Shown piece after piece: positions 40,084 to 51,574 of a stretch of 64,000 nt of DNA (position 1 is the first letter of the stretch; each line of letters opens with the position of its first letter). Made by a program: the position numbers and the translations under genes. Under the pieces are notes generated by a model that worked only from the letters and a program-made list of their open reading frames with translations, was not told where the DNA came from and did no database searches. The stretch spans positions 62,001 to 126,000 of the forward strand of contig QRDG01001840.1 in NCBI GenBank assembly GCA_012064385.1. The letters run 5' to 3'. This stretch comes from Puccinellia tenuiflora (taxonomy: Eukaryota > Streptophyta > Magnoliopsida > Poales > Poaceae).

Positions 40084-43000
40084 TGTAACGCCCCGACCCC
40101 GGAATTATACAGAGAGGCTATGTATTCGACACCACCATCAATGTATAAATCAAAGATTGAGACTTGTGGAACAGAACTGGCACAAAGCATGACTCTACGA
40201 CACAAAACATATAGCAACTCATATAACGAGAAGAATACAAATATTACACAGCAAAAGGTCACAGACCTTCAAATCATCAAGCGGAAGCGGGTAGTGTTGT
40301 CTAACAACAAGAAGCAAACATATGGCCTAAGAGGCCTACAATAAACATCATCCCAGCCAGCTTGTTCCACGGTCCCAAGCTGCCACCTGGGAACCCCAGA
40401 CTAGTAGTCGACGTCAATGAAGAACCCACCTAGCTGCTCGGTGTCGTCCTCCTCTGAAATACAAAATCATAGAGGCAGCAAAGAGAGACTGAGTACGACG
40501 TACTCGCAAGTTTAGTAGGGCGATATAGGCCCAATGACTGACGGAGGCTCTAAAGCTTTATATGTAGTTCTTTTGCATAAAGCTAATTTTCATAAACCGA
40601 AACATAAGTGACACATGGCATTCGTCTACTCAGAATATTTATATAAAGGGGTAAGAGAGTATCATTATCATCTTCGGTTCTCGGCGAACCTACTTACCAC
40701 CATCACCATTCATCTCACACAAAGGCACTCCCTCGACTCACCCTCGAGGAAATGAACCTCTATCTCAAGTTGATTATGCAACCTTTAGCTGCCATATCAA
40801 TTAGGTTAATGTTATCTATGAGCTAATCCGCCTTTCCCAAGAGTTTGTCCATAACCGTGGACACGGCTTTTCGAAAAGATTTACCCTGCAGGGGTGTACT
40901 ATTTTACCCATTGGTACCGTCCGGCTCACCTAGTTGGCCCTCTTCCGGGGAAGGCCGGCAAGCAGGCGCGGTTAAACCTTTACCTCGCGTGAGACTATCC
41001 AAGAGTCATCTGTGGCCACAGGGCAAGTTTACCCAGCCCCAGCCCCTGCCCCATCGCCACGTCCTAAATGCAAATCCTCATCAACATCATCTTTTCCACT
41101 CACACGCAAATGGAAAACCGAACTAGAGGACCCTTGGATACGCCCGCACAAGTTATTCGGTCAGTAAGGCGCCCATACACCCACCAATGGCAGCACGCTC
41201 GGTTCTTGGTTCTAGCTAAAAGCACTCTCAGCCTAGGTGGCAAGAATGAGGCAAAACACCCTCCCCGAGGGCAACTCATCCAGCCTTTAGCAATTTAATT
41301 AAGCATCACAATTATCCACCATGCCCGAATCATTCCATCATCATCAACAATTACGGAATTAATAACGGACATAACTAGTATCTATTTAAGCATGTCTAAG
41401 CATAGCTAAGCATATGATACAACAATTCTATCTTGTATCTCGGCCAACACTTCACCCTAGGGTTCATAGGTAGGGATACATGTGATTGGCTCGGGGAAGA
41501 CATGCATCATAGGATATTCTAATATTACCAAAGAGACATTTGAACCGCATGCAATATTATGGTGGATAAAATAATTTGATAAAAGCATAGGATGCTAGAT
41601 GCCAAGAAGGTTAGGTTATCTCTTGCCTTGCTGCCCGGGTAGCGTAGTACTGCTCGTCGGGGTAGGAGAGGGAACCCTCGACTTCGGAATCTATCGATAC
41701 CCAAAGAAAATACAAAGCACACATAAATCACACGAACACAAGATGCAATGCTCAATCACATGATGACATGTCAAGTTGATGCAAAGATATCATTATATAA
41801 AATAAAAGCAAAATTAAATGAGGAGCCAAATAATTAGTGCAATTATTTGGAAGCAACCCCATATTTATCTTAATGGCCACATTCCTTATCAAATATTAAT
41901 TTATTAGAGAGGTGGCTCAATTATGCATGAACATGACATGAATGGGTAGGGTTCGTTCTTCCGATCATTTTGATACTTTATTTGTAATTTTCGGAGCACC
42001 GATGAATAATTTACAAATTAATTAAATAATTGAATTTACTTCATTTAATCAAATTATGAATAACATCAAATAAAGTTTGTGATCATAACATGATATCAGC
42101 ATGGTTGATTAGCATTTGACAAGTTGATCACTTTGATATTTAATTCTTAATTTTTGGACAATTATTTAATAAGTTATGAAATTTCCTAATTTGGGATTAT
42201 TTAACCCATTTTAGAAATTTATAATTAAACACCAAAATCATTTATTCAAAAGGCAAGACAAAATTACCCAAAGATCGGAAATGTTTTTTCTGAGCAATTT
42301 CATATTTAATTTGCAATTTTTGGATCAATATTGAAAAGATACAAAAGTTTTTAATTTAGTTTAATTCATAAAAGGAAAAGCCTGAGGCAGACTGGCCGGC
42401 CTCACTGCCGCCAGGCCGGGCCCGAGCCGGGACGTCACCCGAAGCAACCGGCCTAGTGGCCGGCCCAGGCTGGGGTGCGGGCCGGGCCACTACCCGAAGG
42501 TGCCGGCCTTTGGCCGGCCCAGACCGATGCCAGGCCGGGTCAGCGGCCACAGCGGGAAGCACGACCGGCACGGCGCGCGACGGCGACCGCGGCGGTGAGC
42601 GACTGCGGCGAGACGAGGGGGAGGGGACAGGGAAGAGGGAGGAGGTCCGAGAGGGCTCGGGGCTCACCCTTGGTGCGTGCGCGCATGTGGCGAGAGCGGA
42701 GGAGGGGGAGAGCGACGGCGGCGTGCTCGACATGCGGCGGCCGGCGCGGGAGGAGGGCGACGCAGCATGCCCAGGTGAGGGCGTCCCGGCTCGCTTCCCT
42801 CAACAGGAAGGCAGGGGGCGTCGGCGCGGAGCCGACGGCGGCCCTAGATTGCACCCTGGTGGCCGGAGTCGACGGAGGGGACGGCGAGGAGCTCGGAGTG
42901 CAGCGGCCAGACGCGGGGGAAGTCGAGGACGCAGACGTCGGTCCCGGGCTTCCCGGCCCGATTCCGCAGGTGGGTAGGGGGAAGAGGATGCGGCGGAGCT

Positions 43001-43905
43001 GATGGCGTCGTCGGCTTGTCTCGGGGAACTCCCAAACTATGGTGAATCGACGACGTCGGCGTCGGCGTCGCGGAGGGCAGCGAGGGGAACGAGAGCCGTT
43101 CTCGATCCGGAAAAAGGGGAAGAAAGGAGAGGTGAGGGAGGTGCGGAGCAGGTGAGCGACGTGGGGGTGCTCCTTAGCGTCCAGGGCCACGGCGGCATGG
43201 AGCAGCGCGGCCGGCAACTCGGCATGGCGCCAGTGCCGCCAGCTACTGTGGAGAAGAAGAGGAACTTCCAAAGAACCCCCTGGCAACATTTTCACAAATT
43301 GCAAAAAGGTCCCCAGCAAGGTTTGGCGATTTAAAAGGGGCACCAGGACAATTTTATAAATTCCACAAAAATTCATATAGGCCTCCCTTGTCCTTTAGAA
43401 ACTCCACAAAAATTGGTGGTTCAAAATAAAGGTTTGCACCACATTTGTTCCTAAGGTTTAGTTATAGCTATTTTTGATAATTCCAAAATAGATTTATTTG
43501 GAGCATTTATACATTTCAAAAATACTAAAAATATTCATGGAGGCTCTAACAATAACATTGACGCTCCCCATGATTTTATTTGAATTTTGGAAAACTTAAC
43601 TTGGTTCCAAAATAGAATTGAATAAACCAATAAGGAAGAAACTCAAATTTATTTATTTGATTGGCATTTATAAAAATATATTCTTAGAACTTCCGGAACA
43701 ATTTGGAAATTCAAGAATAAGTTGGTTTGTCCATTTTGGGCAAAGCATTTAGTTTTGGAAAATTGAGGAAGGGTTTTGCTTCCTTTGTTTTAAGGTGTTG
43801 CTTTATTTAAAATTAGCAATTTAAATAATTATGCCATGATGCAATACGAAACAAAAAGTGAAAAATTTGGCCCATATTTTAGGGTACCAAATCTGGGCTG
43901 TTACA
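40084..43905 (-). mobile_element. 3' LTR of the third LARD-like element (3822 bp)
   Basis: The part from 40084 to about 41940 and the GC-rich part (about 42420-43380) are almost identical to the other LTR. About 42190-42420 and 43385-43905 differ strongly, with many substitutions and indels. The GC-rich block contains repeated CCGGCCCAG...GGGCCGGG units and open frames on both strands that I do not regard as genes. Confidence 0.9.
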
Positions 43906-44260
43906 ATTCTACCCCCTTACAGGAATCTCGTCCCGAGATTCTAGAGTTGGGAAAGGGATGAGGGGAACATGACCACACACATCTTCCTCGTCGCAGAGAT
44001 TTGGCTAACTAACATGACATGCCAAAGGCGGAAAGAACTGGAGATAACTTAAGGTGGTAGACAAAATGACTCTTGCCCAAAACCATAGGTTATTGAGAGG
44101 AAAAGGAACGACTTGACCAAACAAAGGTCGAGCCGATGATAGGACAACCGATCACTTTTGCTTGAGATTCGGAGTTGCTTAGCCGTGTGGGTAACTCAGA
44201 ATTGGCATGTCCGAGGAAGGAGTTTGCTAAAGTTAGCCGACAGATAGGATAACTAGATTC

Positions 44261-44794
44261 TCAGATAGAGGCTACATGGCCAAGCTCCAGAATTAACAAA
44301 ACTGTAGCAAGAGGGTTGTTGATGCATAGCTCACCCATAAGGACGCTGGGGTCCTCTTTAGCTTCGTCAGCAGAGGCGTTGGGGCACTCCCAGCAGTAGT
44401 GACCCATCTGGCCACAGGTGTAGCAGGCGTGTCTCCCGGGGTTGTCTACCCTCTGGCGCTTCTTCCTCGGGGCGTGGATGGCGTCCTGAGCGATTTTATC
44501 ACGGGCATCCTTTAATGCGTCTACTACGACTTCCATAGGACACTCAGCTGGAGGATGATCATTCCCTTCGCATAGGTAGCAAGTGGCACTAACGGTTGGG
44601 CAACCGCCGAGTGGATGCTCGTTGAAACAGTGCGGGCAACTGCCGTGGCATTGACTCGCCTGATGTCCACCCCTTCCGCACTGACTGCACCCCTTTCCTC
44701 GTGGTGCTCCTCTCCTACCGGGGTACCGAAGGGGGCACTCCCTGCACGGATGACCGGGTTCCTTACAGATGTAGCACCTGCGTTTGTCTATCAC
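44261..44794 (-). pseudogene. Gag nucleocapsid remnant with five CCHC-type zinc knuckles
   Basis: The minus-strand frame carries five Cys-rich units: CYICKEPGHPCREC, CSQCGRGGHQASQC, CPHCFNEHPLGGC (one residue short between C and H), CYLCEGNDHPPAEC and CYTCGQMGHYCWEC. Four fit CX2CX4HX4C exactly. Between the fourth and fifth is a basic stretch RKKRQR. Such knuckles bind RNA in Gag nucleocapsid domains; one or two are usual for plant gypsy Gag. The frame has no ATG near its start (44794 is GTG) and is open only back to about 44850, so it is a 5'-truncated gag remnant. Plausible role: packaging of the element's RNA by partner proteins, which is inference. Confidence 0.6.
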
Positions 44795-45495
44795 ATTGGC
44801 GTCCGGCCCTCTAACTCCGGTGAGGTGCTCACTACTTTTCTTGGGCAGATCTTTAGTTGTATGGGATTTTGCCGATCAACGGGTGTCCACTGGTCCCATG
44901 GAGTGGCTTCGTTTTGGTAGAGCGGAGGACGTTGTGCCATTCTGTAGATTTGACAAGGACGCAGTTAGTATCTAACTCCGATGGATAGGGTAGATCATTA
45001 GAGTGCTTCCGGATGTAGATATTGAATTAACATCAGGGTTCAACAGAAAAGATCTTGGGTTAAAGATCAGCTTCATGTACTGGGACCCACAATAGCATAA
45101 TGCCCACAAGGGTGACAACCCTCATGAAACATTACACCGGAGCCCTAGCACAATCCGGGACCCTCGGTTCAAGATCTTGGGCTAAGGCAAGAAATATCTT
45201 GACGAACCACTATACTTTCTTCCTTCATGTTTTAGATTTGGCAGACGAGTAGCTATAACTAGTAACTAGAGGTAGAAACCCAACCCCGTGATCCTAAAGA
45301 TTTAGAACTTTGCCGACGATCAGAAGAACCGTTAAAAACCAAATAGAGATAAGATGGCACCGAGATCAGAGTGAATTGGATAAGGAGTAAAAAGAATCCT
45401 AGGAGGGTTTTCACAACTCATTTTTAGGTTAAAAATAATTTTCACGAACTAGACTCAACATCGACCAATAGAAAGGGTTTCCTACAGGCAGTCCT

Positions 45496-45507
45496 GCTCT
45501 GATACCA
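45496..45507 (-). promoter_or_regulatory. Primer-binding site of the third LARD-like element
   Basis: TGGTATCAGAGC on the minus strand, three bases after the 5' LTR end at 45511. Complementary to initiator Met tRNA. Confidence 0.92.
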
Positions 45508-45510
45508 ACT

Positions 45511-48500
45511 TGTAACGCCCTGACCCCGGAATTATACAGAGAGGCTATGTATTCGACACCACCATCAATGTATAAATCAAAGATCGAGACTTGTGGAACA
45601 GAAATGGCACAAAGCATGACTCTACGACACAAAACATATAGCAACTCATATAACGAGAAGAATACAAATATTACACAGCAAAAGGTCACAGACCTTCAAA
45701 TCATCAAGCGGAAGCGGGTAGTGTTGTCTAACAACAAGAAGCAAACATATGGCCTAAGAGGCCTACAATAAACATCATCCCAGCCAGCTTGTTCCACGGT
45801 CCCAAGCTGCCACCTGGGAACCCCAAACTAGTAGTCGACGTCAACGAAGAACCCACCTAGCTGCTCGGTGTCGTCCTCCTCTGAAATACAAAATCATAGA
45901 GGCAGCAAAGAGAGACTGAGTACGACGTACTCGCAAGTTTAGTAGGGCGATATAGGCCCAATGACTAACGGAGGCTCTAAAGCTTTATATGTAGTTCTTT
46001 TGCATAAAGCTAATTTTCATAAACCGAAACATAAGTGACACCTGGCATTTGTCTACTCAGAATATTTATATAAAGGGGTAAGAGAGTATCATTATCATCT
46101 TCGGTTCTCGGCGAACCTACTTACCACCATCACCATTCATCTCACACAAAGGCACTCCCTCGACTCACCCTCGAGGAAATGAACCTCTATCTCAAGTTGA
46201 TTATGCAACCTTTAGCTGCCATATCAATTAGGTTAATGTTATCTATGAGCTAATCCGCCTTTCCCAAGAGTTTGTCCATAACCGTGGACACGGCTTTTCG
46301 AAAAGATTTACCCTGCAGGGGTGTACTATTTTACCCATTGGTACCGTCCGGCTCACCTAGTTGGCCCTCTTCCGGGGAAGGCCGGCAAGCAGGCGCGGTT
46401 AAACCTTTACCTCGCGTGAGACTATCCAAGAGTCATCTGTGGCCACAGGGCAAGTTTACCCAGCCCCAGCCCCTGCCCCATCGCCACGTCCTAAACACAA
46501 ATCCTCATCAACATCATCTTTTCCACTCACACGCAAATGGAAAACCGAACTAGAGGACCCTTGGATACGCCCGCACAAGTTATTCGGTCAGTAAGGCGCC
46601 CATACACCCACCAATGGCAGCACGCTCGGTTCTTGGTTCTAGCTAAAAGCACTCTCAGCCTAGGCGGCAAGAATGAGGCAAAACACCCTCCCCGAGGGCA
46701 ACTCATCCCAGCCTTTTAGCAATTTAATTAAGCATCACAATTATCCACCATGCCCGAATCATTCCATCATCATCAACAATTACGGAATTAATAACGGACA
46801 TAAAGCATCTATTTAAGCATGGCTAAGCATAGCTAAGCATATGAATACAACAATTCTATCTTTATCTCGGCCAACACTTCAACCCTAGGGTTCATAGGTA
46901 GGGATACATGTGATTGGCTCGGGGAAGAACATGCATTCATAGGATATTCTAATATTTACCAAAGAGACATTTGAACCGCATGCAATATTATGGTGGATAA
47001 AATAATTTGATAAAATCATAGGATGCTAGATGCCAAGAAGGTTAGGTTATCTCTTGCCTTGCTGCCGGGTAGCGTAGTATTGCTCGTCGGGGTAGGAGAG
47101 GGAACCCTCGACTCCGGAATCTATCGATACCCAAAGAAAATACAAAGCACACATAAATCACACGAACACAAGATGCAATGCTCAATCACATGATGACATG
47201 TCAAGTTGATGCAAAGATATCATTATATAAAATAAAAGCAAAATTAAATGAGGAGCCAAATAATTAGTGCAATTATTTGGAAGCAACCCCATATTTATCT
47301 TAATGGCCACATTCCTTATCAAATATTAATTTATTAGAGAGGTGGCTCAATTATGCATGAACATGACATGAATGGATAGGTTTCGTCATTCCAATCAATT
47401 TGGTACCTCATTTGTAATTTTCGGAGCACCGAAGAATAATTGACAAATTAATTAAATAATTGAATTTACTTCATTTAATCAAATTATGAATAACATCAAA
47501 TAAAAGTTTGTGATCATAACATGATATCAGCATGGTTGATTAGCATTTGACAAGTTGATCACTTTGATATTTAATTCTTAATTTTGGACAATTATTTAAT
47601 AAGTTATGAAATTTCCTAATTTGGGATTATTTAACCCATTTTAGGAATTCTTTATTAAACATCAAAAATTTATTTAAACAAAGGTCAAAACAATGCTACC
47701 AAAAGATAGGAGATGTTTTTCTGAACAATTTGACCTTTGGTTTGTCCAATTTGGATCATTATTCAAAAAGATATGACTTATCTAAACTCCAATTTAATTT
47801 TCCAATTTTGCAGGAATTACTGTACGGGCCGGCCTCCAAACCGGCCCAGACCGGGGCACAGGCCGGGGGGTGGCCCGAGGGGTCCGGCCTCGGTACCGGC
47901 CCAGGCTGGGCGCCAGGCCGGGACGTCACCCGAAGCAACCGGCCTAGTGGCCGGCCCAGGCTGGGGTGCGGGCCGGGCCACTACCCGAAGGTGCCGGCCT
48001 TTTGGCCGGCCCAGACCGATGCCAGGCCGGGTCAGCGGCCACAGCGGGAAGCCACGACCGGCACGGTGCGCGACGGCGACCGCGGCGGTGAGCGACTGCG
48101 GCGAGGCGAGGGGGAGGGGATAGGGAAGAGGGAGGAGGTCCGAGAGGGCTCGGGGCTCACCCTTGGTGCGTGCGCGCATGTGGCGAGAGCGGAGGAGGGG
48201 AAGAGCGACGGCGGCGTGCTCGACATGCGGCGGCCGGCGCGGGAGGAGGGCGACGCAGCATGCCCAGGTGAGGGCGTCCCGGCTCGCTTCCCTCAACAGG
48301 AAGGCAGGGGGCGTCGGCGCGGAGCCGACGGCGGCCCTAGATTGCACCCTGGTGGCCGGAGTCGACGGAGGGGACGGCGAGGAGCTCGGCGTGCAGCGGC
48401 CAGACGCGGGGGAAGTCGAGGACGCAGACGTCGGTCCCGGGCTTCCCGGCCCGATTCCGCAGGTGGGTAGGGGGAAGAGGATGCGGCGGAGCTGATGGCG

Positions 48501-49420
48501 TCGTCGGCTTGTCTCGGGGAACTCCCAAACTATGGTGAATCGACGACGTCGGCGTCGGCGTCGCGGAGGGCAGCGAGGGGAACGAGAGCCGTTCTCGATC
48601 CGAAAAAAGGGGAAGAAAAGGAGAGGAGAGGGAGGTGCGGAGCAGGTGAGCGACGTGGGGGCGCTCCTTACGTCCAGGGCCACGGCGGCATGGAGCAGCG
48701 CGGCCGGCAACTCGGCATGGCGCCAGTGCCGCCAGCTACTGTGGAGAAGAAGAGGAACTTCCAAAGAACCCCCTGGCAACATTTTCACAAATTGCAAAAG
48801 GTCCCCAGCAAGGTTTGGCGATTTAAAAGGGGCACCAGGACAATTTTATAAATTCCACAAAAATTCATATAGGCCCTATTTAACCCTTAGATTCTCCCCA
48901 AAATTTGGTGGTCCAAAATAAATTGATTTGGGCTACATTTGTTCACCACTTTTAGATTTAGGCATTTTCGATAAATTCCAAAATAGCTTTATTTGGGGCA
49001 TTTAAACATTTCAATAATTTATGAAGATATTTATGGAGGCTCATATTATAACAATGAATCACCCCATAATTTTAGTTTGAAATTTAGGAAAACTTAACTT
49101 GGTTCCAACAACAGAATTTGACAAGAACCAAATTGATTTCTCAAACTTTATTTGCTTGTTAAGAATTTGCCCTTACCAAATAATTAAGATTGGGTGATTG
49201 AAACTTCCTGGACAAATTGGAAGTTCAAGTTAATTTGATTTAAACATTCTGGGCAATGCCTTTAGTTTGGAGAAACTGGGAAGGGTTTGCTCCCTTTGTC
49301 TTTAATTTTCAATTGTTGCTTTATTTACCATTAGCAATTTAAAATGGATGCCATGATGCAATGCACAACAAAAGTGAAAATTTGGCCCATATTTTAGGGT
49401 ACCAAAACAGGGCTGTTACA
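45511..49420 (-). mobile_element. 5' LTR of the third LARD-like element (3910 bp)
   Basis: The counterpart of 40084-43905, 88 bp longer. Most of the extra length comes from additional CCGGCC-rich repeat units near 47825-47925. The outer 550 bp (48870-49420) and the block about 47640-47930 are strongly diverged from the other LTR, while the remaining 3 kb are nearly identical. The long GC-rich frames on both strands are judged to be LTR leader sequence. Confidence 0.9.
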
Positions 49421-49425
49421 CATTC

Positions 49426-49846
49426 CTCCCCCAACTCCTTTGGCTTCAAAGCCGACTCCGATGGAAGAGAGCTCCGCCTGCACCATGATTACAGCTCCAC
49501 CTCTCGGGAGAGCCGGGATTACTCCTCCGACTCAATGGACGGAGATGACGGGGAAGGTGGCAGAACCTGCCTCTCCAAGGGCTGAAGCTCCAGCTAATGA
49601 TGCCCCAACCTTTCCTCCAATCAAATCAGAAGCCTTCGACGAGGAGGGATCAAGCCGGAGTTCATGAGTCGATTCATGAAAGCACCTCGGCTTCCTCGGA
49701 AGAAAGGAACAACCCTCCGGGATGACGAGACTGATTAGACCAAGGCCTATGACACCTTTGATCTCATAGAGATCCTTGAAGATCAGCAGAATTACTTTGC
49801 TGAAAGCTTTGAAGCCGGCATGACGCTTCTCCGTGAACACTACCAG
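49426..49846 (+). pseudogene. Tat antisense gene, exon 3, right part
   Basis: It resumes the Pro-rich frame (PPPTPLASKP) directly after the target duplication. The first frame stops at 49665-49667. A second frame overlapping it (GGIKPEFMSRFMKAPRLPRKK) carries on with one further stop (TAG near 49738) and the segment DTFDLIEILEDQQNYFAE to the donor CCAG|GTACAT at 49846. One frameshift and one nonsense mutation therefore break this exon, apart from the 9.3-kb insertion. Confidence 0.65.
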
Positions 49847-50025
49847 GTACATATCTTCCCCAGTAGCCCCCGAGCACTATGCCGGGTTAAGTTAGAAGAA
49901 CTAGCCGACATAGTGATCCGAGTCAATGCGTATGCAACTGCTTAGCCCCCTAGCCATGAAATGCCGTCATGTAGCCACTTTGACTTGTCAATATAGCTTT
50001 AGGCTTTTAGCAATTCCTTACGCAG

Positions 50026-50161
50026 ATCCACCGAAAAATTGGCGCTGAAACCATCAATTGTTTGGGTGTACGAAATCAGGAGATGTGCCGGCTGAAAACT
50101 GAGCTGGCGAACAAGGACGCCATCATCGCCGGGTTTGAGGCGGACCGGGTTCAGTATCAAG
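50026..50161 (+). pseudogene. Tat antisense gene, exon 4 (coiled coil)
   Basis: Bounded by acceptor TTACGCAG (50025) and donor CAAG|GTAGAA (50161). The frame is open and encodes Leu/Glu/Lys/Arg-rich sequence (EMCRLKTELANKDAII) typical of a coiled coil. Phase matches exon 5. Confidence 0.65.
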
Positions 50162-50228
50162 GTAGAAATGCCGAAAACTTAACTTTGTATAATGGTTATT
50201 TTTGTACTGCTAACATTTTGTTTTGCAG

Positions 50229-50480
50229 ATGCCATTATAAAAGCCAAGGAGCTTGCTGAGAACGCCGACATTCTCGACCGGCTCTGCGACGAAAACTCTG
50301 AGCTAAAAAAGCTTAATCAGACAATGTCGACGGAGCTAGAGATGGCCAAGAAGGGCCTTGCTCAAGCCAAACAACTCTTGGAGACAGAGAGGCAAAATCA
50401 CAAGGATGCCCTTCGTGAAATCCAGGACCGGCTTGACAAGCACCTCGACGAATCGGTGGCCATCGACAGTCAGCTTTTGA
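50229..50480 (+). pseudogene. Tat antisense gene, exon 5 (coiled coil)
   Basis: Bounded by acceptor TTTTGCAG (50228) and donor TTGA|GTAAGT (50480). The open frame has strong heptad character (LDRLCDENSELKKLN, ELEMAKKGLAQAKQLLE), so the protein would dimerise. Phase matches exon 6. Confidence 0.68.
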
Positions 50481-50553
50481 GTAAGTTAATTAAAACCTCA
50501 ATTTCACGGCTTTCTGTCTTTGGTACTGCTAACACGAACTTCACTTTTTACAG

Positions 50554-51038
50554 CTCCGGCGGGTTATGGCCATGAGCTGACAGCAGAAAACTGGCTTGAC
50601 CGGATCTTGGAAGTAGGGGAGCTTATCCCGAAGATACTTTCTTCGGGAAGCAAACTTGTCGAGAAATTCTTTCCCGGCAACCCCGAACCCTCGACGGACC
50701 TTGCAGGTTTGGAAGCCGAACTGGACGAGGCGACTTCGTTCTTTGACGAACGGTTGCGGTCCAGCGCTCGTGGAGGTGCGAAGACGGCATTAGGCCTAAT
50801 GATGGCGCACTACCCGGAGGCAGAAGCCTGGCGCGTTGCATCCGGCTTTCCTCTTGAAAAGGAGGACGGCACGCCGCTGGACGATCAAGAACGCAAGAAA
50901 ATCCTTCGCTCCGTCTCCGGCTACGCCAGCAAAATTGCCAATATGGTCTCCCTGACCACCATCTTCAAGGAAGTGCCCTGCCCGCCAACTCCCGTCCGAT
51001 CTGACGATGACGGCGAAGAAGCGGACAAGTCTACATAA
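50554..51038 (+). pseudogene. Tat antisense gene, last exon
   Basis: The exon begins after TTTTTACAG (50553) and is open to the stop at 51036-51038. It encodes about 160 residues, including WLDRILEVGELIPKIL, an acidic TSFFDERLR region and a conserved-looking C-terminal part (YPEAEAWRVASGFPLE), ending in DDDGEEADKST. Exons 4-6 are undamaged, unlike exons 1 and 3. The whole gene resembles long antisense genes of Tat elements with an N-terminal PF04195 domain and C-terminal coiled coil. The protein's job is not known. Confidence 0.65.
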
Positions 51039-51574
51039 GTCGAACTTGCTCTTTTGAGCCGGCCTTCCTGAAAATGTAAATATTTAAGATGTAAATCTGT
51101 TCAAACAGTATGAAATGCTTGTAAACAACCAAGTCTTTTGCCGTGCTAATTCGTCTTTGTTTTTTGCAAGTTTGCAAATTTTTATGCCTCAGTTTATTCT
51201 GGCCTTGACACCTTAGCCTTTAAGCGCCGGCAACCTATTGCGAAGCAAACTTGCTGAGTAACAGGGTACACAATGACCAATCTATTTAGACCCAGAACAA
51301 GTGCTGCCTTTCGGTGGCGAAACACTTTGAAGCAACCCGGCGCAAAAAGCTAGAAGACAAACATTAATTTGGCAAAACGTTGTTTTTTCATCACCTTAAG
51401 GCGGATTCAACATGAAAGATAGTTTACCAACAAGCAACACAGGCAATTTCGGGGTAAACAGATTATAGCAATATGATCATTGGGAAATAAAGGATGGTAC
51501 AGATTCTCGAATTTTACATGAGAGAAGCCAATTTTTATTTCATGATCACATTGACATGGTTACAATAGAATTTG
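51039..51574. other. Gap between the convergent antisense gene and integrase ends
   Basis: 537 bp separate the two stop codons, which face each other. The start contains AATAAA-like AT-rich motifs (GTAAATATTTAAG and TTGTAAAC, 51075-51125) that could end the plus-strand transcript. Nothing else recognised. Confidence 0.5.

Larger units (their letters stand above)
43906..45510 (-). mobile_element. Internal domain of the third LARD-like element
   Basis: Only 1.6 kb from polypurine tract to primer site. Besides the zinc-knuckle frame (44261-44794), no protease, RT, RNase H or integrase motifs are visible. The leader after the primer site (GACTGCCTGTAGG) is like those of the other Met-primed gypsy elements here. 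The region 44795-45495 has many stops in the sense direction. Confidence 0.85.
40084..49420 (-). mobile_element. Third LARD-like gypsy element, minus strand, with a zinc-knuckle ORF
   Basis: It is flanked by the target duplication CATTC (40079-40083 and 49421-49425). LTRs are 40084-43905 (3' copy) and 45511-49420 (5' copy), with a 1605-bp internal domain between them. On the minus strand the LTRs begin TGTAACAGCCC and end GGCGTTACA. The Met-tRNA primer site is at 45496-45507 after a 3-base spacer, and the polypurine tract GTAAGGGGGTAGAAT is at 43906-43920. There is no RT or integrase. The only recognisable coding sequence is a gag-type zinc-knuckle remnant. The two LTRs are a mosaic of near-identical and strongly divergent blocks. 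Confidence 0.9.

Noticed and set aside
47817..48797. Long minus-strand frame (326 codons) and overlapping plus-strand frames in GC-rich sequence
   Set aside because: The same frames occur in the other LTR of the element (42540-43376) and on both strands. They are Arg/Pro/Ser-rich by composition and belong to the GC-rich LTR leader.
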